NCBI GenBank assembly: GCA_964467985.1
Contig: CAYXTP010000010.1
Span: 62,001 to 126,000 of the forward strand
From: GCA-2720975 sp964467985
GTDB taxonomy: Bacteria; Planctomycetota; UBA1135; GCA-002686595
Length of the DNA: 64,000 nt
Direction: 5' to 3'
The translations under genes were made by a program, and so were the position numbers. Shown piece after piece: positions 59,021-64,000 of this stretch. Numbering within the stretch: the first letter of the stretch is position 1; each line of letters begins with the position of its first letter. The notes beneath the pieces were generated by a model that did no database searches, was not told the origin of the DNA, and worked only from the letters and a program-made list of their open reading frames with translations.

Positions 59021-60226
59021 CTAGCTCGCTGTGTTCTCGATCAACATGGCGATGCCCTGACCGCCGCCAATACAAGCCGAACCCACGCCGTAGCGTTTGC
59101 CGCTGCGACGCAACTGGTAGCAGAGAGTCAAGATCAATCGGGTTCCGGTCGCACCCAAGGGATGACCCAAGCTGATCGCTCCACCGTTCACGTTGCAGCG
59201 CTCACGGTCGAGTCCGAGTTCCTTCTCGCAACCTAGATACTGTGCACTGAAAGCCTCGTTGATCTCGAAGTAGTCCACTTCGTCCGTGCTCAATGCGGCC
59301 TTCTCCAGGAGGGACCGAATGGCGGGGACGGGTCCGATGCCCATCTCCTTGGGATCGACGCCGACATAGCTCCAACCGCGGATGGTCGCCATCACGTCGA
59401 GTCCATCGGTCTTGGCACGCTCGGCCGTCGTCACAACGAGCGAAGCTGCTCCGTCAACAATGCCGCTGGCGTTACCCGCCGTTACCGTGCCTTCCTTACC
59501 GAAGGCCGCGCGCAACCCGCTGAGAGCTTCAAGACTCGTTTCGGGTTTGATGTGGTCGTCGGTGTCGATCACGCGCTCGCCCCTGCGGGTCTTGAGGGTC
59601 ACGGGAGCGATTTCCTCGGCGAAGCGCCCCTCGCTGACCGCAGCGGCTCCCAGCTGGTGACTGCGCAAGGCGTACTCGTCCTGGGCCTCGCGGCCGATTT
59701 CCAGGCGCTTGGCGACGGCCTCGGCGGTCTGCGCCATGTAGGTATCCGCGTAGGGGTCGTACAGGCTCGCGAAGAGCAGGTCCTGCATCTCCGGTGCCTT
59801 GCCGAAGGGGAAACCGCGGCGAGCGCCATAAAGCACAAACGGGGCCTGACTCATGTTCTCCATACCACCAGCCAGCACCGTGGTCGCCTCGCCGAGCTGG
59901 ATCAGCTGGGCAGCGTTGACGATGGACTGGATGCCTGAGCCGCACAGGCGATTGACGGTCAAGGCCGGGGTGGGGACCGGAATCCCAGCACGCAAAGCCA
60001 CGTGGCGGGCGCCGTAGATGGCATCCGTCGAAGTCTGCAGAGCATTGCCCATGACCACGTGGTCGACGCTGGCCGGGTCCACCTTGGAGCGCTCTAGCGC
60101 GGCGACTGAGGCGTGCACGCCCAGATCAATAGCGGACAGGTCCTTGAACACGCCAAAACCGGGCGTGCCCACGTACTCGGCCATCGGGGTCCGTGCCCCG
60201 CCGACGATGACGACTTCTTGACTCAT
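59021..60226 (-). CDS. Acetyl-CoA acetyltransferase (thiolase)
   Basis: 401 residues from the ATG at 60226. Thiolase signatures are complete: catalytic Cys in TVNRLCGSGIQSIVNA near 90, GGMENMSQAPF near 118, the His in NGGAISLGHPLGATG near 350 and the second Cys in SACIGGGQGIAM near 385. It makes or cleaves acetoacetyl-CoA or longer 3-ketoacyl-CoA. It lies between the enoyl-CoA hydratase and aconitase-like genes, with very short gaps, so it is part of a long minus-strand operon. Confidence 0.95.
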   Translation of the reverse strand: MSQEVVIVGGARTPMAEYVGTPGFGVFKDLSAIDLGVHASVAALERSKVDPASVDHVVMGNALQTSTDAIYGARHVALRAGIPVPTPALTVNRLCGSGIQSIVNAAQLIQLGEATTVLAGGMENMSQAPFVLYGARRGFPFGKAPEMQDLLFASLYDPYADTYMAQTAEAVAKRLEIGREAQDEYALRSHQLGAAAVSEGRFAEEIAPVTLKTRRGERVIDTDDHIKPETSLEALSGLRAAFGKEGTVTAGNASGIVDGAASLVVTTAERAKTDGLDVMATIRGWSYVGVDPKEMGIGPVPAIRSLLEKAALSTDEVDYFEINEAFSAQYLGCEKELGLDRERCNVNGGAISLGHPLGATGTRLILTLCYQLRRSGKRYGVGSACIGGGQGIAMLIENTAS

Positions 60227-60259
60227 AGTGATTTGCTTCTTACCGGTGAAACGCAAGGC

Positions 60260-61048
60260 CTACTTGCCTTGAAACGATGCCTTGCGCTTGTCGAGGAATG
60301 CGGCCATACCTTCAGCCATGTCCTCGGTCACCGAGGCCTGGCCGAAGTACTCGGTCTCCATCTGCTCGCCCTCGCTTTGGGTTCCGTCCCAACCACGCAA
60401 GATGGCTTGCATTCCGAACTCGATGGCCAAGGGCCCCTTGTTCAGCATGGACTTGACCAACTTGGCGGTGCCCTCTTCGAGGTCCTCGGGGGCGAACAAG
60501 CGATTGATCACGCCCACTCGATGTGCTTCCTCGGCGGAGAACATGTCGCCCGTGAGGATCCATTCGCGGGCCACGCCGGGCCCCGCAATACGTGAGAGAC
60601 GTTGACTTCCTCCGTAACCCGGGATGATGCCCAGGCTCACTTCGGGCAGCCCCAAGCGAGCCGTGTTAGCGGCTGTACGCAGGGTGCAGGCCAGAGCCAA
60701 CTCGCAGCCGCCGCCCAGTGCAAAGCCGTTGACCATGGCCACCGAGGGTTTTCCCAGGTCGTCCAGCTTGCGGAACACGGACTGACCGTATCCAGCCAGA
60801 GACGCGGCCTCATCGGACTTGCCAGCGACTTCAAGCAACTCGCCAATGTCCGCACCGGCGACGAAGGCCTTCTCCCCGGATCCCGTGACCACGAGCACGC
60901 GCACGTCATTGTCCGCCTTGACGTCGTCAAAGGCAGCCTCCAGCTCTTGAAGAGTCTGGTGGTTGAGCGCGTTCATCTTGTCCGGACGGTTGATCGTCAC
61001 GCGTGCGACGGCGCCGTCCTTGGCTAGCAGGATGTTCTCGAAGTCCAC
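60260..61048 (-). CDS. Enoyl-CoA hydratase/isomerase (crotonase family)
   Basis: 262 residues. Crotonase fold with oxyanion-hole segments KAFVAGADIGELLE near 64 and MVNGFALGGGCELALAC near 105, plus the two catalytic Glu positions in the GCELAL and GLPEVSLGIIPGYGG segments. It hydrates 2-enoyl-CoA to 3-hydroxyacyl-CoA, between the acyl-CoA dehydrogenation and the 3-hydroxyacyl-CoA dehydrogenase steps. The thiolase gene begins 33 nt downstream, so the enzymes of the cycle are encoded side by side. Confidence 0.93.
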   Translation of the reverse strand: MDFENILLAKDGAVARVTINRPDKMNALNHQTLQELEAAFDDVKADNDVRVLVVTGSGEKAFVAGADIGELLEVAGKSDEAASLAGYGQSVFRKLDDLGKPSVAMVNGFALGGGCELALACTLRTAANTARLGLPEVSLGIIPGYGGSQRLSRIAGPGVAREWILTGDMFSAEEAHRVGVINRLFAPEDLEEGTAKLVKSMLNKGPLAIEFGMQAILRGWDGTQSEGEQMETEYFGQASVTEDMAEGMAAFLDKRKASFQGK

Positions 61049-61089
61049 GGGGGATCCTGGGGTAGAGGCCGAAAGAGAGGAATGAAAAC

Positions 61090-61602
61090 TCAGTCGTTCT
61101 CGATGACAGTCATCGAGACGATCTTCACGGGCTCAACCGGTGATGATCCTTCCCCACCGGGCGTGCAAGCCGCGTTGGCGATGGAGTCCAGGGCCTCGAA
61201 ACCATCGGTCAAGCGTCCGAAGGCCGTGTATTGGTTGTCCAGGAATCCCGCCTCACCGTGGCAGACGAAGAACTGACTGCCAGCCGAGTTGGGGTCTTGG
61301 GAGCGCGCCATGGAGAGCACACCGCGCTCATGGTGCACGTCATTGAACTCGGCGTCGATCTGGTAGCCGGGGCCGCCGGTGCCAGCAGGACCCGAACCAC
61401 CGTCCTTGGTGTTCGGGCAGCCGCCTTGGATCATGAAGCCGGGGATGATGCGGTGGAAACGCGTGCCGTCGTAGAAACCCTCGCGCGCCAACTTGACGAA
61501 GTTCTCCACGTGGCCCGGGGCCTTGTCGGTGAAAAACTCGGCGGTCATGTCGCCGGCCTCGGTTTGGATTTTCACGGTTACGTCTGCGGTCGTCTTGGAC
61601 AT
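61090..61602 (-). CDS. Cytoplasmic cyclophilin-type peptidyl-prolyl isomerase
   Basis: 170 residues from the ATG at 61602 (codons further upstream overlap the next gene and are not protein-like). Cyclophilin core: VENFVKLAREGFYDGTRFHRIIPGFMIQGG (catalytic Arg and Phe), then RGVLSMARSQDPNSAGSQFFV and the Trp/Leu loop LDNQYTAFGRL. No signal peptide. It catalyses cis-trans isomerisation of X-Pro bonds during folding. Lies in the beta-oxidation cluster, 41 nt before the enoyl-CoA hydratase gene. Confidence 0.93.
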   Translation of the reverse strand: MSKTTADVTVKIQTEAGDMTAEFFTDKAPGHVENFVKLAREGFYDGTRFHRIIPGFMIQGGCPNTKDGGSGPAGTGGPGYQIDAEFNDVHHERGVLSMARSQDPNSAGSQFFVCHGEAGFLDNQYTAFGRLTDGFEALDSIANAACTPGGEGSSPVEPVKIVSMTVIEND

Positions 61603-61663
61603 CGAAATGGTGGTTCTGTTGTTGAGGAAAAACGGAATTGACTTGGAGGGAACAGCGAGGATT

Positions 61664-62644
61664 TCAGGAAGCCTTGATGACGATGGCTCGCCGAATGAAC
61701 TGCCGAACCTTGGGGCGGTGCGTAGCAGGGTTGCGGGGATTGAAACCCGCCTTGACACTGTCGACGACCGCTTCCACGGCGGGCATGCCCGACAGGACCT
61801 TGCCGAAGCCCGTGTACTTGCCGTCCAGGCTGGGGTACACGGCGTGCATGATGAAGAACTCGCTCGAAGCAGAATCGAAAGCAGGGATGAGCTTGCCATC
61901 CTTGTCCCGGGTGTCGCCGCTCATGCGTGCCATGGAAAGCACACCGGGCACGTGACGCCGCGAGTTGAACTCGTTCTTGACGTTGCGGGGCGCGGGCCGG
62001 GATGGCTTCGCGCTTCCGCCCTGGATCATGAACCCGGGAACAACCCGGTGGAACTGGTTGTCGTCGTAGAAGCCGGTGTAGGCGAGATCGAGGAAGTTGC
62101 GCACGTGGTTGGGGGCCACATCGACCCAGAACTCAGCCCGGATGGGGCCGTGCAGGGTGAGCAACACCACCTGATACTGGCTCAGCTCGTCCAGCGGCAT
62201 GGTCATGAAGTTCAGTCCCTTCGGCGCTGCACGCAGGATGGGAACGCGAATCTCTTGGCCCTCCCCGAGATCCAAGCGCAGCACGAGGTCGGATGCCTCC
62301 GCCAAGTCGATGCTCGCCATGGCCGGTCCGATATCCAACGTGGTCGTAATGTGCTGGCCCGCGCTCAAGGGCAGGCCCTTCCCGCGCTCGCGCTTGCCCA
62401 GTGCCTTGCCCTTGATGGAAAAGGCGGCTTCCGACAGGGCCCACGCGGGGATCTCGGCCGCGGTCCCCTCCGGGGCTTGAATGTCCAGCTGAACCTCAAA
62501 GGCGTCACCCAAGATGTGGGCGTCAGGCACACTCACCGAATAGGCGACGTCCGTGCTGGGTTCCTGCGGGCTGAGCGCACCGGCGACAAGTGCGACCGAG
62601 AGCAGGCCCGAGAGGCTCAAGGGCAGATTCGGGGCTAGGCTCAT
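61664..62644 (-). CDS. Exported cyclophilin-type peptidyl-prolyl isomerase with N-terminal domain
   Basis: 326 residues. Signal peptide at about 1-24 (LSLSGLLSVALVAGALS). Residues about 28-145 form an additional beta-rich domain of unknown function; the cyclophilin domain follows (NFLDLAYTGFYDDNQFHRVVPGFMIQGG, then PGVLSMARMSGD, SASSEFFIMH and GKYTGFGKVLSG). A longer loop than in the cytoplasmic paralogue carries DTRDKDGKL. Its ATG overlaps the dehydrogenase TGA (ATGA). Probably a periplasmic folding helper. Confidence 0.9.
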   Translation of the reverse strand: MSLAPNLPLSLSGLLSVALVAGALSPQEPSTDVAYSVSVPDAHILGDAFEVQLDIQAPEGTAAEIPAWALSEAAFSIKGKALGKRERGKGLPLSAGQHITTTLDIGPAMASIDLAEASDLVLRLDLGEGQEIRVPILRAAPKGLNFMTMPLDELSQYQVVLLTLHGPIRAEFWVDVAPNHVRNFLDLAYTGFYDDNQFHRVVPGFMIQGGSAKPSRPAPRNVKNEFNSRRHVPGVLSMARMSGDTRDKDGKLIPAFDSASSEFFIMHAVYPSLDGKYTGFGKVLSGMPAVEAVVDSVKAGFNPRNPATHRPKVRQFIRRAIVIKAS

Positions 62645-63534
62645 GATTTTTTGTCCCCTTCCCAGGCGTAGTAGCCCTCGCCCGATTTGCGGCCGAGTTT
62701 GCCCTCCGCCACCTTCGTGCGCAGGCTGGAGGGCACGGAGAAGGCCGGCTCATCGGGATAGCGCTCGGTCCAGCCCTCGAGAATCGAGAGGGTGGTGTCG
62801 AGGCCCACGTAGTCGGTCAGGGTCAGAGGCCCCATGGGGTAGCCGCAGCCAAACTGCATGGCCGCGTCGATGTCTTCCTTGCTGGCATCCCCTCGGTCGA
62901 GCATCTCGATGGCCTGCACCATGTAGGGCACGAGCAAGCGATTGACCACGAAGCCGGGGGTGTCCTTGCAGGAGACGGGAGTCTTGCCGCAAGCCTTTCC
63001 GAAGGCGCGCGCCGCGTCGTAGACGCCCGCGTCCGTCTGTTCGGTGCGCACGACCTCCACGAGACGCATGAGCTGCACCGGGTTGAAGAAGTGCAGCCCC
63101 ACGAAACGCTCGGGGCGGCCCGAGGCTTGGGCCATTTCTGAGATCGGGAACGAGGAGGTGTTCGAAGCGAAAATCGTCTCGGGCTTGCAGGTTCCACCCA
63201 GCTCGCTGAACAGCCCCTTCTTGGCGTCCAGGTTCTCGACGATGGCTTCCACCACCAAGTCGCAGTCGGCCAGACTGGCCTTCTCGGTGCTGGAACTGAT
63301 GCGCCCGCGGGTGGCCGCGACCCAGGCTTGGGCCTCCTCCTCACTCATCTTGCCCTTCTCGACGTTCTTGGAACCCAACTTGGCCAAGCTCTTTTCAATG
63401 CGCGCGATGCCCTTGTTCAGAGCCCCCTCGTCCATCTCAAAGGCGACCACCTCGCAACCACCTTGGGCTGCAACTTGCACGATTCCGTGGCCCATCAGGC
63501 CACATCCGACAACGCCGACTTTTTTGATTTCCAT
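62641..63534 (-). CDS. 3-hydroxybutyryl-CoA dehydrogenase
   Basis: 297 residues from the ATG at 63534; in-frame codons further upstream overlap the thiolase gene and are Ser/Arg/Pro-rich. N-terminal NAD loop VGVVGCGLMGHGIVQVAAQGG, the SNTSSFPISEMAQ and HFFNPVQLMRLVEVV motifs with the catalytic His, and the helical C-terminal domain (GFVVNRLLVPYMVQAIEML, then GCGYPMGPLTLTDYVGLD). It oxidises 3-hydroxyacyl-CoA to 3-ketoacyl-CoA with NAD. Lies between a thiolase and two cyclophilin genes. Confidence 0.95.
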   Translation of the reverse strand: MEIKKVGVVGCGLMGHGIVQVAAQGGCEVVAFEMDEGALNKGIARIEKSLAKLGSKNVEKGKMSEEEAQAWVAATRGRISSSTEKASLADCDLVVEAIVENLDAKKGLFSELGGTCKPETIFASNTSSFPISEMAQASGRPERFVGLHFFNPVQLMRLVEVVRTEQTDAGVYDAARAFGKACGKTPVSCKDTPGFVVNRLLVPYMVQAIEMLDRGDASKEDIDAAMQFGCGYPMGPLTLTDYVGLDTTLSILEGWTERYPDEPAFSVPSSLRTKVAEGKLGRKSGEGYYAWEGDKKS

Positions 63535-63595
63535 GGGAGTGTTCAGAGGTTGGTCCGGAGCGTGATGCGCATCCGGAAGTGAAGGTGTGGGATCG

Positions 63596-64000
63596 TCAGG
63601 CCTGTGCGCCGGAAGGGATCGCGGCGGCTGCCTGGCGGTGGAACGCTGCGGCCAGCCCCATGCCGCCGGAGATGCACAGGCTGGCCAGTCCGTGCTCGCC
63701 ATCGCGGCGGGCCAATTCGTGCAGCAGGGTGACCACGATGCGCGCTCCCGTTGCACCAATCGGATGCCCCAGGGCGATGGCCCCGCCGTTGACGTTGAGC
63801 TTGTCCGCATCGAAGCCCATTTCGCTCTGACAGGCGAGGACCTGGGCGGCAAAGGCCTCATTCAGTTCGATCAGGTCGTAGGCATCCAAGGCCATATCGT
63901 TCTGGCTCTTGAGTTGCTCGAAAGCCGGTACGGGCCCGAGTCCCATGATCGTGGGATCCACCCCGCCCGCTGCGATCTCACCCACCTGCGCCAGGGGCTT
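63596..64000 (-). CDS. Acetyl-CoA acetyltransferase (thiolase), C-terminal fragment
   Basis: About 134 C-terminal residues; the gene runs off the right edge. Visible thiolase landmarks: GLGPVPAFEQL, ELNEAFAAQVLA, NGGAIALGHPIGATGARI with the catalytic His, and SLCISGGMGLAAAF with the second Cys. It is a paralogue of the thiolase at 59021-60226, to which it is only moderately similar. First visible gene of the long acyl-CoA operon. Confidence 0.93.
   Translation of the reverse strand, partial: KPLAQVGEIAAGGVDPTIMGLGPVPAFEQLKSQNDMALDAYDLIELNEAFAAQVLACQSEMGFDADKLNVNGGAIALGHPIGATGARIVVTLLHELARRDGEHGLASLCISGGMGLAAAFHRQAAAAIPSGAQA

Noticed and set aside
62641..63861. Longer form of 3-hydroxybutyryl-CoA dehydrogenase (406 residues)
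   Set aside because: The first 109 residues are Ser/Arg/Pro-rich, overlap the thiolase gene, and precede the normal NAD-binding N terminus.

Overview
The window is GC-rich bacterial chromosome, densely coded on both strands. No marker gene settles the taxonomy. The gene content (ThuA-like and sulfatase-like secreted proteins, large multihaem cytochromes, an ECF sigma factor fused to a membrane segment and carboxypeptidase-regulatory-like repeats, swivel-first aconitase homologue, LPS heptose epimerase) points to a Gram-negative, probably marine or freshwater, member of the Planctomycetota; this is inference. Two 100-N scaffold gaps (33103-33202 and 54016-54115) and a 55-bp duplication flanking the second suggest a short-read, possibly metagenomic, assembly.

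Layout. 1-5 kb: tail of a PQQ-type propeller protein, a secreted ThuA-like protein, and a plus-strand operon of GMC oxidoreductase, Gfo/Idh oxidoreductase and a DUF218 membrane protein. 5-17 kb: polytopic membrane glycosyltransferase-like protein, an octahaem lipoprotein with HEAT/TPR tail, an FMN reductase, NAD synthetase, a serine hydrolase, a Calx-beta lipoprotein, a coiled-coil zinc-ribbon membrane protein and a sugar-phosphate isomerase-like protein. 17-25 kb: AI-2E transporter, then an ArsR-methyltransferase regulator plus metH with a 20-bp palindrome over its promoter and start codon, and a sulfatase-superfamily lipoprotein. 25-30 kb: coiled-coil membrane protein, 3'-5' exonuclease, and a coupled pair of secreted protein and matrixin protease with a C-terminal sorting-like tail. 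30-41.5 kb (minus strand): an apparent respiratory operon read as HEAT-repeat membrane protein, Rieske protein, cytochrome b6-type subunit, subunit-IV-like cytochrome b, a 1262-residue membrane-anchored octahaem cytochrome, a cupredoxin-like protein and a PDZ protein with two sorts of tandem repeats. 41.5-49 kb: phosphofructokinase, tRNA-Leu(AAG), large unknown membrane protein, aminotransferase, HD phosphohydrolase and HldD. 49.4-51.3 kb: an AbiE-like toxin-antitoxin pair with its own palindromic operator. 51.4-56 kb: a DUF3524 (queuosine mannosyltransferase family) protein and the broken sigma-factor fusion. 55.9-64 kb (minus strand): decarboxylating dehydrogenase, swivel-first aconitase homologue, two thiolases, enoyl-CoA hydratase, two cyclophilins and 3-hydroxybutyryl-CoA dehydrogenase, a fatty-acid/acyl-CoA cluster.

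Two cross-cutting observations stand out. First, at least ten transcription units start with a TANNNT hexamer only 6-9 nt before the start codon, which is the signature of leaderless mRNAs. Second, the bc operon combines a b6-type cytochrome b that keeps the cysteine used for haem ci with a giant octahaem cytochrome c and a cupredoxin-like protein, suggesting an unusual quinol-oxidising supercomplex.
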